A DNA stretch of 64,000 nt from Peptococcaceae bacterium BICA1-7 (GCA_000802095.1 JUEB01000026.1:186001-250000), one strand, 5' to 3'; shown: positions 1 to 9,431, counted from the stretch's first letter. Numbers and translations: made by a program. Notes: a model not told the origin generated them from the letters alone.

Positions 1-1
1 T

Positions 2-616
2 CTGGCCCGCCCGGTGCTGAAGGCATTTATGTCTCCTGAACCGATGGTGCTGCTAATAGATGAAATAGATAAAAGCGACGAGGAACTGGAAAGCTTCCTG
101 CTGGAAGCTCTGTCTGAATTTCAGATATCCATACCGGAACTGGGCACAATTAAATCCCGGCACATACCCATGGTTATAATTACCAGCAACAGTGCCAGGG
201 ATTTCAGCGATGCCCTTAAAAGGCGCTGCCTGCACCTGTACATACCCTATCCGGACAGGGAGAAGGAAGAGGCCATTATAAGAATGCACCTTGGCGGTAT
301 AAGCCAGGCACTGTCCGGACAGGTGGCGGAATTCCTGTCCAGGGTCAGAAAAATGGCTCTCCGGAAGCTTCCGGGAATTTCCGAGGCTACTGACTGGGCC
401 AGGGCTTTACTGGCGCTGGGCGCCACTGGCCTTGACCGTGAAACTGTACAGTGCACTATTAATGTCCTTTTAAAATACGAGGAGGATGTAGCTTCCCTGG
501 AAGCAAGGATTGAAGAGCTAATCCCTATTATTGACCAACGCTCTGATGAGGCCTTAAAAGGAGAAGTGTCAAGCGCTGAGAAAAAAAGGGGTATTCCGGC
601 CAGGTTTGACTTTTAA
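2..616 (+). CDS. MoxR/CoxD-type AAA+ ATPase, C-terminal part (truncated by window edge)
   Basis: The frame is open to the left edge, so this is only the C-terminal part (about 204 residues) of a longer protein. The visible part has a Walker B motif (VLLIDEIDKSD), a sensor-1 stretch (VIITSNSARD) and an arginine-rich ALKRRCLHLYI segment, followed by an all-helical lid. This pattern is typical of MoxR-type AAA+ chaperone ATPases, which usually act with a von Willebrand-domain partner in maturing metal or cofactor enzymes. The Walker A half lies outside the window. The gene overlaps the stop of the convergent yjbQ gene by 4 bp. The family call is good; the target is unknown. Confidence 0.8.
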   Translation: MARPVLKAFMSPEPMVLLIDEIDKSDEELESFLLEALSEFQISIPELGTIKSRHIPMVIITSNSARDFSDALKRRCLHLYIPYPDREKEEAIIRMHLGGISQALSGQVAEFLSRVRKMALRKLPGISEATDWARALLALGATGLDRETVQCTINVLLKYEEDVASLEARIEELIPIIDQRSDEALKGEVSSAEKKRGIPARFDF

Positions 617-1017
617 GCTGCTGTTATATTAAGCCATGCCTTTCTCTTCCTGGGGCCGTCAAACTCACAAAAGAATATCCCCTGCCAGGTCCCCAGCAGT
701 AACTGCCCTTCTTTTATTATAACGGTAACCGAACTGCCCATAAGGGATGCTTTTATATGGGCGTCAGAATTGCCCTCGGCATGTTGATAATCACCCGACT
801 CTGGAACAAGCCGGGCCAATCCGGCAATAATATCCCCGGGCACACTGGGGTCGGCATTTTCGTTTATAGTAATCCCAGCCGTGGTGTGCGGAACAAAAAT
901 AACGGCCACACCTTCACTTACCCCTGACCCGGCCAGGCACTCCCTTACACTGGCGGTAATATCAATGAACTGTGTCCTTTTTTCACTTTTAACATCAATG
1001 ACAGTAAACAGCGACAA
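613..1017 (-). CDS. YjbQ-family protein (UPF0047)
   Basis: The 134-residue protein matches the compact YjbQ/UPF0047 family. Hallmarks are FVPHTTAGITINENAD near residues 41-56, the DYQHAEGNSDAHIKA segment near 76-90, and the C-terminal GTWQGIFFCEFDGPR stretch. Family members form trimers with a His-rich metal site and have been linked to a weak thiamine-phosphate synthase activity; the physiological role is not settled. The start is a TTG at 1017 with AAGGTG upstream. It is convergent with the MoxR-type gene and overlaps it by 4 bp, so it is probably transcribed alone. Confidence 0.85.
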   Translation of the reverse strand: MSLFTVIDVKSEKRTQFIDITASVRECLAGSGVSEGVAVIFVPHTTAGITINENADPSVPGDIIAGLARLVPESGDYQHAEGNSDAHIKASLMGSSVTVIIKEGQLLLGTWQGIFFCEFDGPRKRKAWLNITAA

Positions 1018-1479
1018 AAGTAATCACCTTCCTGGAAAAAGATTAACCGGCCTTGAGCCGGATTTTTTATTGGAAGGTATAAATCTAAAGCAGAATACAG
1101 AATTCAGACACCCGGGCCGCATAAAACGGCCACCAAGGAAGATGAAATTGGGGTTCTTTTTAAACCACAGAGGCACACAGAGGACACAGAGGTTTTAAGC
1201 CCTGCTTGAATGTTTTAAAAGGTTTATTAAATTGGCTTCGACAAAAAAACTTCTCTTATTAACTACATTGGTTTCAGACCTGAGAGTAAAGCCTGAGAGC
1301 AAATTCTCTGTGATCTCTGTGTCCTCTGTGGTTAAATAGAAGACCAAAGAGCCTGTCACGCAAAATTCCTGTCTCCTGTATTCTGTCTCCAGACCGGAGG
1401 CACTACCCTTAAGCAGTCTCCTGTCTCCCGACCTGAATTACTACCCTCAAGCGGTCTACCACCGCCTGCAAGGCGTTTA
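1018..1479. repeat. 462-bp gene-free region with two composite repeat families
   Basis: No gene is supported here. The region carries CCACAGAGGACACAGAG-type repeats in opposite orientations at 1163-1192 and 1306-1333, enclosing about 110 bp. Two imperfect copies of a second repeat follow at about 1368-1419 and 1420-1457, with a core close to CTACCCTCAAGCGGTCT and CTGTCTCC-rich flanks. The same two families sit next to each other again at 31811-31954, and the first occurs alone at 14067-14100. They look like non-coding interspersed repeats placed between the start of yjbQ and the end of rex. Confidence 0.7.
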
Positions 1480-2121
1480 TTATACATTCTGGGCCGATTT
1501 AAAGCCCAGATTAAAGGTGAGTATTTCCAGCTTGACAGAAAGATCAACATTTCTGACTTCTACATGCTCAGGAAGGTTCAGCGGCAATGGGGCAAAATTT
1601 AAAATTGCCTGCATTCCGCACTTAATCATGTAATCGGCTACTTCCTGGGCAGCCCGGGTGGGAGTGGCAATTATCCCAATCCTTACATTATGATCCTTTA
1701 CTATTTCCGGCATGGACTCCATAGGCAGCACTTCCAGGTCGTTTATTCTCTTGCCAATCTTTGTAAGATCGTTATCAAATACTCCCACTATGCTAAAGCC
1801 CCTCATATTAAAGCCCCTATATGTACAAAGAGCATAGCCGAGGTTTCCGGCGCCCACCAGAATAAGGTTCCAGTGCCTGTCAAGTCCAAGTATTTTCAGG
1901 GTATACCTCATCAAATCCTTTACATTATAGCCTACTCCCCTGGTTCCAAATTCACCAAAATAGGCAAGGTCCTTTCTTACCTGAGCCGGGGAAACCCCAA
2001 CCCCATCTGCTATCTCGCCTGATGATACAGAACTGACCCCGTTGCGGTCAAGCCTCTCCAGGTATCTGGAATATATTGAAAGTCTGGTTACAGTAGCTTC
2101 AGGGACTCTCAGTGTTTTCAC
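1480..2121 (-). CDS. rex: Redox-sensing transcriptional repressor Rex
   Basis: Rex binds DNA when NADH/NAD+ is low and usually controls fermentation and respiration genes. An N-terminal winged helix ([19 protein letters not shown], then [23 protein letters not shown]) is followed by a Rossmann NAD(H) domain ([40 protein letters not shown]). I chose GTG at 2121, giving about 213 residues, because AGGAGG lies 9 nt upstream. A TTG at 2142 is also in frame, but the ribosome site would then lie inside the gene. No clear Rex operator was found in the window, so its targets, possibly the NuoEF-like pair at 27 kb, are not shown by sequence. Confidence 0.95.
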   Translation of the reverse strand: MKTLRVPEATVTRLSIYSRYLERLDRNGVSSVSSGEIADGVGVSPAQVRKDLAYFGEFGTRGVGYNVKDLMRYTLKILGLDRHWNLILVGAGNLGYALCTYRGFNMRGFSIVGVFDNDLTKIGKRINDLEVLPMESMPEIVKDHNVRIGIIATPTRAAQEVADYMIKCGMQAILNFAPLPLNLPEHVEVRNVDLSVKLEILTFNLGFKSAQNV

Positions 2122-2275
2122 CCAGCACCGCCTCCTAACCAAAAAATTTATCTTTTAGCTAATGTTATTTACTTCACATAATATAAATTTTATATCATCT
2201 GTAAGGTCCTACTGTCAAATTCAAAATATATTGGTTTTTATACTTTTATTAATTTTTTTACAGCTTCACTACATA

Positions 2276-2881
2276 CTACCCGCCTCTTTTTCTCAGCAGC
2301 GCCCTTGCCGGAGATCCATCCACCCCTACCAGCAGCAATGGCAGGCACATTAATTCATATTTACCCGGAGGAACTCCCTCCAGCATCAAATTCTCGACAA
2401 TCACAATCCCCGCCTCAAGAAGTATTCTATGACACTGGTCGCTACCCGGGGGATCTACAGAGGGCGAGTCAATTCCCAGCAGGGATATGCGGCAGGATAC
2501 CAGATAACGGCCCGCGTCGGGTAAAAGATAGGGGTAATCCTTCATCTCCCCGCTACTAATCTTAAACCCGGTCTTTAAAATAAGCCTCCTGCCCGGTTTT
2601 AGGCCGGATATATGATCAAGGCCTATTTTACTTATTCCCTCTATTCCGAACAGGTCAGAGCTTCCTATAAGAACAGCGGGGTCAATTTGGTCCACTGTTT
2701 TCCCTTCTTTAAAAAGGTGCCTCGGGGCGTCTATATGCGTTCCGGAGTGAGTTCCCAGGGAAACACTGTGCACCTCCACGCCGTCACTGTCAATTTCCTG
2801 CACTTTTTTAATATTAACCTCCGGATCTCCCGGATAAATAGGCATCCCCTGGTAAAGGGGCTGAGTGATGTCATAAAGCAT
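2276..2881 (-). CDS. Cyclase-family metal-dependent hydrolase (kynurenine formamidase-like)
   Basis: The 201-residue protein has the HSGTHIDAPRH motif (about residues 45-55), which supplies metal ligands in the cyclase/arylformamidase family (PF04199). The N terminus (YDITQPLYQGMPIYPGDP) is also typical. Family members hydrolyse amides such as N-formylkynurenine, or act on isatin-like rings; the substrate here cannot be read from sequence and no tryptophan-degradation genes are nearby. The start ATG at 2881 has a GAGGAAG ribosome site. It is probably a single-gene unit between rex and an FAD oxidoreductase. Confidence 0.8.
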   Translation of the reverse strand: MLYDITQPLYQGMPIYPGDPEVNIKKVQEIDSDGVEVHSVSLGTHSGTHIDAPRHLFKEGKTVDQIDPAVLIGSSDLFGIEGISKIGLDHISGLKPGRRLILKTGFKISSGEMKDYPYLLPDAGRYLVSCRISLLGIDSPSVDPPGSDQCHRILLEAGIVIVENLMLEGVPPGKYELMCLPLLLVGVDGSPARALLRKRGG

Positions 2882-2990
2882 GATACTTCCTCAACTGCAG
2901 TGGTTTGATAACAATAATATGTATACAACTAAAAAGGCGCATAGTCAATATAATTCCTTTAAATGAGCTAAATTTAGGCGCCAACTGCAA

Positions 2991-4070
2991 TTATCCTTTT
3001 CTTAAATTGGTTAAGACTTTCTTTATATGAGCTGCCGCTGATGTGCCTATACGTATAAAATCTATGTTGGTATTATATATAAGAGGCTTAATTCCGGGAA
3101 TTTTAAGGGTCATCATAATGTTGTCCAGAGCCTTATTATCAACACTGTTGAACATTTCCCGCAGGATCAGCGAGTGCTTCATATCCTCTTTTAGCTGCAC
3201 CAGAAGGTCCTCATACCTCCTTCCGGTGGCTATAGCCCTGCCTGCCAGGACACCGCTTTTAAGGGCCGAGATTAACCCAAAACCAAGAAAGGGCTCCTGA
3301 AAGCCCCCGGATATACCCACGAATAAAAGGTTGCCCACCTGGTGGGGGTACACAAAGCCGGCTTTGTGCTCAACAATTATCTCATTCACCTGCTCGTAGG
3401 GGTGGGACTCCAGCATCCAGAAATTTTTCCATCTTTCCCTGGCCTCTTCCACAGTGCTTTCTGGAACCACCAATCCCAGAAAGGCCCTTTTTTTTTCCAT
3501 GGGCGCCAGATAGGCATAGGCATTTTTGCTGTATCTGGTATCCATCCACATCAGCAGCCGGGTAAGATCAAACCTACCTATCACGGTGCCCCCTATCATA
3601 TTTGAGGAAAACACCGTGGACCATATTCCCTCCGTCCGGGAAGTTTCGCGTCCTCCGCTGGCCACCACCACATAGTCATAATCCCGGTGCAGATCAGTAT
3701 AATGCACCTTTGTGTTGGTTGACACCCTTGTTTTCAGCTTATTGTATAGCTGCGTCTCCACGGAGTTGGGGTCACCCCCCCGCATAAAAAAATAGCCCAG
3801 TTTTCCCTTTACGTTCACCTCTTTTTGAGGGGATTTCATGACTATTGTCCGGATCCCATTGATAGGGCGCAGTTCAATAGAGTAGTTTTTCTTAAGATCG
3901 GCTAAAGGGTCATTGGGTCTTGTAAAAAGCTCCAGGACTGCTGCGCAGTGATCGAAGAGATCCCCCGGACGGTGCCTCTGCTCAAAAATAACAGGCGCAA
4001 TGCCGTGTCTTTCCAGCTCAAGGGCGCAGGCAAGACCAGACGGACCTGCTCCAATTATAGCTACATTCAC
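2991..4070 (-). CDS. FAD-dependent oxidoreductase, geranylgeranyl-reductase-like
   Basis: The 359-residue flavoprotein starts with a dinucleotide-binding motif (VAIIGAGPSGLACALELE). It has a mid-protein YDYVVVASGGRET stretch and a C-terminal VGNLLFVGISGGFQEPFLGFGLISALKSG segment that resembles the second FAD contact of the geranylgeranyl reductase/p-hydroxybenzoate hydroxylase-like group. The start ATG at 4070 has a GGGAGG site 11 nt upstream. The substrate is unknown; reduction of isoprenoid double bonds is one possibility. It is divergent from the small helical proteins that follow. Confidence 0.65.
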   Translation of the reverse strand: MNVAIIGAGPSGLACALELERHGIAPVIFEQRHRPGDLFDHCAAVLELFTRPNDPLADLKKNYSIELRPINGIRTIVMKSPQKEVNVKGKLGYFFMRGGDPNSVETQLYNKLKTRVSTNTKVHYTDLHRDYDYVVVASGGRETSRTEGIWSTVFSSNMIGGTVIGRFDLTRLLMWMDTRYSKNAYAYLAPMEKKRAFLGLVVPESTVEEARERWKNFWMLESHPYEQVNEIIVEHKAGFVYPHQVGNLLFVGISGGFQEPFLGFGLISALKSGVLAGRAIATGRRYEDLLVQLKEDMKHSLILREMFNSVDNKALDNIMMTLKIPGIKPLIYNTNIDFIRIGTSAAAHIKKVLTNLRKG

Positions 4071-4171
4071 TAAAGCAGCCTCCCATAAAAGATTTTTGTA
4101 TATTCTTTACTTAGGGTATAGATAATATGATCCACAGGCAAAATATTGAAAAAACGGCAGGAGAAGAGACA

Positions 4172-4384
4172 ATGTCATCTATAAACGACAGAGATCTGAT
4201 GACTTACGCCATGAGGGAGGCCCTGGCCAGGGAAAAGCATATGTCCGCAAAGCTTAAGGACTTCCATGACAATTCCAGTGACCGCAATATTAAAAGGCTG
4301 TGCTCAGAGCTGGCCACCACCTGCGAAAGCCGTATCAATATAATCACCAGCGGGATGAACAACCTCTACATCAGACAGGAGTGA
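4172..4384 (+). CDS. Small helical protein, possibly CotF-like spore protein
   Basis: The protein has about 70 residues, starting at ATG 4172, which has AGGAG 8 nt upstream; an in-frame ATG at 4127 lacks such a site. The N-terminal INDRDLMTYAMREALAREKHM and the following helices resemble the first half of CotF-type (ferritin-like) coat proteins. The similarity is weak and rests on my recall of the family, not on an alignment. Its stop is only 4 nt before the next small gene, so the two are probably co-translated. Confidence 0.5.
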   Translation: MSSINDRDLMTYAMREALAREKHMSAKLKDFHDNSSDRNIKRLCSELATTCESRINIITSGMNNLYIRQE

Positions 4385-4388
4385 CTGC

Positions 4389-4613
4389 ATGGAGTCCAGG
4401 AGAATATTTTATGACTTGCTGCTGTATAAAATTCAAAGCCAGATTTTTTATAACAGTATCATGGTGCGCATGGTAAATCCAATGGCCCGGGATCTTTTTA
4501 AAACATTCCGGGACGAGGATGAAAGAGATGTTGTAAATATAAGGAAGCTGCTTCTGTCCATCGAATCAAAGCCTGAAATATTTAAGACCTTTCTGCCGGG
4601 AAATACAAAATAG
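4389..4613 (+). CDS. Small helical hypothetical protein, partner of the preceding gene
   Basis: I do not recognise this 74-residue protein. It is predicted to be all-helical (RIFYDLLLYKIQSQIFYNSIMV, then ARDLFKTFRDEDERDVVNIRKLLLSIE). It starts 4 nt after the previous gene. Together the pair could supply the two helical hairpins of a split ferritin-like or CotF-like bundle, which is inference only. Confidence 0.45.
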   Translation: MESRRIFYDLLLYKIQSQIFYNSIMVRMVNPMARDLFKTFRDEDERDVVNIRKLLLSIESKPEIFKTFLPGNTK

Positions 4614-4736
4614 CTATCTCTTATTCCTTCCTGTCTTCTGCCCCGCCCGGTATAGCCAAAAACTGAAGGACACACTGACCAGGGTCAGTAGAAAAGTAAA
4701 TTCCCATAGATTTAAATACTGCAGATGACAACCCCC

Positions 4737-5213
4737 TTAGCGGCTGTTTTTAGTCTTTTCCCTTCCATATACAATAATTTCCCCCACATAGCTAAATGTG
4801 GTAAACACCAGTATATCCACCGCCAGGCTGGCCAGATAGTGCCAGTGCAGGTATGAGGCTGCGCCTGCCCTTACCAGCAGCAGCTCAACTGCAAAATAGG
4901 CTGCGGTAAAGGCTGCGATATTGCCTGCCTGTGCTTTTCGGTTCAGACTTAGATACTGAAAAAAAAGAGTTCCCATGGTAAAAAGAGGGCCTGTGGTATA
5001 GAAGATAGAATTTCCCGCCCAGTTGATCAGGTTGTCCTGAAAGCTGTACAGCTGGAGCTGGTGGCCTGCCCAGTCCACCACAGAGCCCAGCATAAAGGCG
5101 ATAATCCCACCATAAACAGTCTTATTAAGCCGGGATTTATCCACAAAGAGTATGAAAATTATCCAGCTGTATATAAAGACAATGAGCCAGGGTATTGCTA
5201 TCACCTCATGCAT
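4737..5213 (-). CDS. Multi-pass membrane protein, CBO0543-like
   Basis: The protein has about 158 residues starting at ATG 5213, which has GGGAG close upstream; a GTG at 5297 is also in frame. It has four to five hydrophobic helices (for example AIPWLIVFIYSWIIFILFV and GGIIAFMLGSVVDWAGHQL) and a short basic tail. The pattern resembles the small CBO0543-type membrane proteins of spore-formers, which have no assigned function. It is divergent from the gerA operon, with 137 bp between the chosen starts. Confidence 0.5.
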   Translation of the reverse strand: MHEVIAIPWLIVFIYSWIIFILFVDKSRLNKTVYGGIIAFMLGSVVDWAGHQLQLYSFQDNLINWAGNSIFYTTGPLFTMGTLFFQYLSLNRKAQAGNIAAFTAAYFAVELLLVRAGAASYLHWHYLASLAVDILVFTTFSYVGEIIVYGREKTKNSR

Positions 5214-5350
5214 AATTCTCCCGAACGCATTTCCGCTTATCTTCTTATTATTGCCACTCCTCCAAAAATTAGCCACCAAATCGAACTTAAGGCCCACATA
5301 AATACACTGTCTTTGGCAAGAATAAAAAAAATACCAGCGGGGGATATATT

Positions 5351-7114
5351 TTGAAAAATCTAATTAAACAGGTATTGCGGGTGCTTACCTACCAGGAGCC
5401 TCCCTCCCGGGAAGGTTTTATTCTTAAAGAGAATTATTTTGACAAAAAAATGGCTGATAGCCCCGGGAAGCAGCCCCAGTCGCAGGAACAGGGTGGGCAG
5501 GATGGATCAGCCGTTCAAGGGCGGAGGCGCGCCCGCTCCCTTCGCAGGGCGGTCGTCGGCCCCGGGAATGCCGGAGATTCTGACACCGGCAAGGTAAGCA
5601 CAATACTTGACAGGAACCGGGCGGCGATAGAGAAAATATACGGGCTGCCGGTAAACAGGGATATTGTCATAAGGGACTACACCATCGGCACTGAGCCCCC
5701 GGTTAAATCCTTCCTGGTGTACATTGACGGCATGGTGAGCAGGGCGGACCTTAACTTTCTTATGCAGAGCCTGATGCTGGAGGCCGGAGAAATTTCACGG
5801 GACCCGTCGGCATCGGCCTCAGCAGTGCTGCAAAGGCTGCTGCCGGGAAGCCAGGCCAGAGTGCTGGACTCCTTCAAAGATATCGTGGAGTCTGTAAACT
5901 ATGGCGACACAGCTATTTTTATACAGGGGTCGCCCAAGGCTCTGGTGGTGGAGACCAAGGGATGGGAGCACCGCCCGGTGGAGAAGCCCAGAAACGAGCA
6001 GACCATCTCCGGCCCCCAGGAGTCCTTTATTGAAAACCTGCGGGCCAATACCGCCCTGCTGCGCAAGATAATACGGTCTGAAAAGCTTTACACCGAAATG
6101 ATCGGCGTGGGAAAGAGATTCCGCTCTGATGTGGCTGTCATGTATATGGTGGACCTGGCCGACCCTGAACTGGTAAAGGAGGTGAAAAGGAGAGTTTCCA
6201 GCATAGAGGTGGACTTTATCACAGACACCGGCATGCTGGAGCAGTATATTGAGGACAGCCCATACAGCCTCAACCCCCAGACACATTATACAGAAAGGCC
6301 GGACCGGGTGGCCTCCTATCTGGCCGAGGGCAAGGTGGCCATAATTTTAAGCGGCAGCCCCTATGCCCTGGTGGTGCCCGCCACCATGTACTCTCAGCTG
6401 CACACCGGAGAGGAGACCTACCTGCGCTGGCAGTACGGGACCTTTCTCAGGTATACTAGAACTTTTTCCTTTTATCTGGCGCTTCTTCTCCCGGGACTTT
6501 ACCTGGCCGCCGTGCTCTATCACCAGGAGATGATCCCCACCGACCTGCTTCTGGCCATAGCCGGCAATAGAGAGCAGGTTCCCTTTCCCACCGTGGTGGA
6601 GATGCTCATGATGGAGTTTTCCTTTGAGCTGGTCCGGGAGGCCGGGCTGCGTATTCCCAGCATAATAGGCTCCACCATAGGCATAGTGGGCGCCCTTATA
6701 CTGGGGCAGGCTGCCGTCCAGGCCAACCTGGTCAGCCCGGTGGTGGTGATACTGGTGGCGGTGACCGGGCTGGCCTCCTTTTCCATTCCCAGCTACTCAC
6801 TGGCCTTTGCGGTAAGAACCTACCGCTTTTTCTACCTGATTATGGGAGCAGTGCTGGGTTTTTACGGCATCACCATAGCTCTTTTCATACAGATAATGCT
6901 TACCACCAGCCTCAAGTCCTTCGGGGTTCCCTACCTCTCTCCCACCGGCCCCAGGACCTACCCCGGGGGGGATGTGGTCAACCGGCTGCCCATCTTTATG
7001 CAGAGAAGAAGGCCGGACTATATCAATCCCCAGGATAACATAAGGGCGCCCGAAGAGCCCAGGGGCTGGGTAAAGAGTGATGGAGAGGGGGGAGGAGATG
7101 GACGGCAAAATTAA
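5351..7114 (+). CDS. Spore germination receptor A subunit (GerA family)
   Basis: GerA-type subunits sit in the spore inner membrane and sense germinants together with the B and C subunits. The 587-residue protein has a soluble N-terminal region beginning with a basic, Gln/Gly-rich low-complexity stretch (about residues 30-70). The GerA domain follows, with YTIGTEPPVKSFLVYIDGMV near 116-135, and then a cluster of C-terminal membrane helices from about residue 370. The start is a TTG at 5351 behind a GGGGG sequence. The stop overlaps the first possible starts of gerB, indicating coupled translation. Confidence 0.92.
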   Translation: MKNLIKQVLRVLTYQEPPSREGFILKENYFDKKMADSPGKQPQSQEQGGQDGSAVQGRRRARSLRRAVVGPGNAGDSDTGKVSTILDRNRAAIEKIYGLPVNRDIVIRDYTIGTEPPVKSFLVYIDGMVSRADLNFLMQSLMLEAGEISRDPSASASAVLQRLLPGSQARVLDSFKDIVESVNYGDTAIFIQGSPKALVVETKGWEHRPVEKPRNEQTISGPQESFIENLRANTALLRKIIRSEKLYTEMIGVGKRFRSDVAVMYMVDLADPELVKEVKRRVSSIEVDFITDTGMLEQYIEDSPYSLNPQTHYTERPDRVASYLAEGKVAIILSGSPYALVVPATMYSQLHTGEETYLRWQYGTFLRYTRTFSFYLALLLPGLYLAAVLYHQEMIPTDLLLAIAGNREQVPFPTVVEMLMMEFSFELVREAGLRIPSIIGSTIGIVGALILGQAAVQANLVSPVVVILVAVTGLASFSIPSYSLAFAVRTYRFFYLIMGAVLGFYGITIALFIQIMLTTSLKSFGVPYLSPTGPRTYPGGDVVNRLPIFMQRRRPDYINPQDNIRAPEEPRGWVKSDGEGGGDGRQN

Positions 7115-8198
7115 ATTCGGAATGGCCGAGGCAGTGGTGCTGCTGACCATGTCCAACATGGCCAGAATTTTTCTTTCCTTTCCAAGAGCCCTGCTGGAAA
7201 TGAGCGGTCCGGCGGCATGGCTTTCTTCCATCACCGGAATGGGGCTGGCTGTTCTGCAGGCTTATCTTTTCTATCATATTCTAAAGCCCAGCCCGGGACA
7301 AAATATTGTGGACATTGCCAATAAAAGTCTGGGTAATATCGCCGGCACAATATTTAATATCATATTTGCCTCCTTCTTCCTGGCAGTGGCCGCTCTCTTC
7401 ACCAGGACCTTCAGTGAGGCGCTGATCATCACCGCCCTGCCCTCCACCCCCATCAGCGTCCTCCTGACCGGCTTTATCATGCTGGCCGTTCTGGGGTCCT
7501 ACATAGGGCTTGAGGCCATGGCCAGGTCGGCCAGGCTCACCTATCCCTTTGTGCTTTCGGGCATTGCCCTTCTGCTGCTGGGGGTCTCCCCCAAGTGGGA
7601 CCTGCAGCAGCTATTCCCTATACTGGGCAACGGGCCGGTCAATGTATTCGCCATGGGCGGCCTTATATCCGGGGCGGTCACCGAAATACTGCTGGCAGCC
7701 GTTATAGTCAAATCCTTTCACGGCCCGGAAATGTTTTTAAAAATAACCTCCCGGGCAATGCTGATGGGCTTTACCTACCTCACGGTATTATCAATTGTAC
7801 TGGTGATCACCCATGGCTGGAACACTGCCCAGGAGAACACCCTTCCCTTTTATAACCTGGCCAGGCTTATTTACCTGGGGCGGTTCTTTCAGAGGACGGA
7901 GTCAATATTTATCATAATATGGGGCTTTATCGGCATGATCAAGGTGGCCCTCACCCTTTACGCAGCCGCCCAGACACTGGCCGGCACTTTCCGGCTGACG
8001 GACTACCGCCCCCTTCTCTGGCCCCTGGCATTAATTGCCTATGCCGGCAGCATAATTCCCCATGACATGCCTTCAGCGTTAAGGCTGGAGTCGATGCTTA
8101 TCCGTGAGGTGGCCTGGCTGCCCACAGTGGCACTGCCGCTGGTTATTCTGCTGGTAAGCCGTATAAGGAAAAGGAGTGGCCCGAATGAAAGCGGTTAA
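7098..8198 (+). CDS. Spore germination permease, GerB subunit
   Basis: This is a membrane permease of the APC-like endospore germination family (GerAB). It has about ten hydrophobic helices with the family-typical N terminus (KIKFGMAEAVVLLTMSNMARIFLSFPR). It probably forms the transport or sensing core of the receptor with GerA and GerC. Starts at 7077 (GTG), 7080 (ATG) and 7098 (ATG) are all in frame. I prefer 7098 because the G-rich AGGGGGGAGGAG precedes it, giving about 366 residues. The C terminus is basic and overlaps the gerC start by 14 bp. Confidence 0.9.
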   Translation: MDGKIKFGMAEAVVLLTMSNMARIFLSFPRALLEMSGPAAWLSSITGMGLAVLQAYLFYHILKPSPGQNIVDIANKSLGNIAGTIFNIIFASFFLAVAALFTRTFSEALIITALPSTPISVLLTGFIMLAVLGSYIGLEAMARSARLTYPFVLSGIALLLLGVSPKWDLQQLFPILGNGPVNVFAMGGLISGAVTEILLAAVIVKSFHGPEMFLKITSRAMLMGFTYLTVLSIVLVITHGWNTAQENTLPFYNLARLIYLGRFFQRTESIFIIIWGFIGMIKVALTLYAAAQTLAGTFRLTDYRPLLWPLALIAYAGSIIPHDMPSALRLESMLIREVAWLPTVALPLVILLVSRIRKRSGPNESG

Positions 8199-9420
8199 GG
8201 TTCTGGCAATGCTTCTTTTAATGATCTCTCTCCAGGGCTGCTGGGGCAGCAGGGAGACCGATGAGCTGGCCTATGTGCTGGCCCTGGGCCTTGACAGGGG
8301 CCCTGGCCAAAACATACAGGGCACCTTCCAGATTGCCAATCCAAAGGTTATTGCCGGGCAGGCCGGAGGAGGTGGCGGAGGAGGGGAAAAAGAAGAGCCT
8401 CTCATAACTGTAAGCACCATTGCACCCCTGCCCATATCCGCCTTTAATCTGATTAATGTGGAGAGGAGCAGGCAGATATCCCTTCTGCACGCCAACGCCT
8501 ATATTATTTCCGAGGATCTGGCCAGGGAAGGGCTGGGGAACTATCTGAACTCACTGAACAGGTTCCGGGAGACCAGGGGCACTGCTTTTATATATATCTC
8601 ACGGTGTAAGGCCATTGACTTTATGGAGAGGAACAGGCCCGATCTGGAAACCACTCCGGCCAAACAGTACGAGCTTGTGTCCAGGACCTTCAGGCTTCAT
8701 GCCCTGGCCCCGGTGGTGCAATTTCACAAGTTTTATACCGGGACAAAGTCCCGGGACCGGCAGCCTGTGGCGCCCCTGGTGAACATAACCCAAGAAGATT
8801 TTGCCGGCGGTCCTTCCAGGCCTGAAGCCCTGGGAGATTTTCTGGCCGGCGATATGCCCTCCAATAAGGGCGAGTCACAGTTTTTGGGGGCTGCGGTATT
8901 CAGGATGGATAAAATGGTGGGCACACTTACCGGCAATGAGACCAGATATCTTAATATGCTCACCGGGGAAATGCACTTCAGCTTTATGATTATACCCGAT
9001 CCCATTAAAGAAGGGGCAGTTGTGGGAGTTTCACTGAAGCAGGCCCGGAAGCCCGTCATAAAAGTAAGCACTGACCGGGAGCGACCCCGCATAAGCGCTG
9101 AGGTGTTTATTGAGCCTGAGCTGGTGGGAGTGCCCAGCGGAACAAACTATGAGGACGAAAAGCAGATGGGTGCTTTAGAGGCGGCTATCGCCGGTATTAT
9201 AGGGGACAGCTGCAGGCAGCTGGTGGCGCGGACCCAGGAGGAGTTCCGGTCTGATATATTCGGCTTCGGCAGCCACGCCAGGAAAAATTTCCTGACCGTG
9301 CAGCAGTGGCGGGACTATGACTGGCTGGACAAATACCCCCAGGCAGAGGTTGATATTAATGTGAATTTAAAAATAAGAAGAACAGGGCTTATGCATAAAA
9401 CAGTGTCTACTGTTAATTAA
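8185..9420 (+). CDS. Spore germination lipoprotein, Ger(x)C family
   Basis: The protein has about 411 residues with a lipoprotein signal peptide (KVLAMLLLMISLQGC, lipobox LQGC) followed by WGSRETDELAYVLALGLD, the signature of Ger(x)C lipoproteins. There is a Gly-rich insertion around residues 55-70. The C-terminal part (VQQWRDYDWLDKYPQAEVDINVNLKIRRTG) is typical. ATG at 8185 has AAGGAG 8 nt upstream; the in-frame GTG at 8176 is less likely. It completes the gerA-gerB-gerC set, and a small membrane ORF follows 11 nt after its stop. Confidence 0.92.
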   Translation: MKAVKVLAMLLLMISLQGCWGSRETDELAYVLALGLDRGPGQNIQGTFQIANPKVIAGQAGGGGGGGEKEEPLITVSTIAPLPISAFNLINVERSRQISLLHANAYIISEDLAREGLGNYLNSLNRFRETRGTAFIYISRCKAIDFMERNRPDLETTPAKQYELVSRTFRLHALAPVVQFHKFYTGTKSRDRQPVAPLVNITQEDFAGGPSRPEALGDFLAGDMPSNKGESQFLGAAVFRMDKMVGTLTGNETRYLNMLTGEMHFSFMIIPDPIKEGAVVGVSLKQARKPVIKVSTDRERPRISAEVFIEPELVGVPSGTNYEDEKQMGALEAAIAGIIGDSCRQLVARTQEEFRSDIFGFGSHARKNFLTVQQWRDYDWLDKYPQAEVDINVNLKIRRTGLMHKTVSTVN

Positions 9421-9431
9421 GGAGGTTTATA

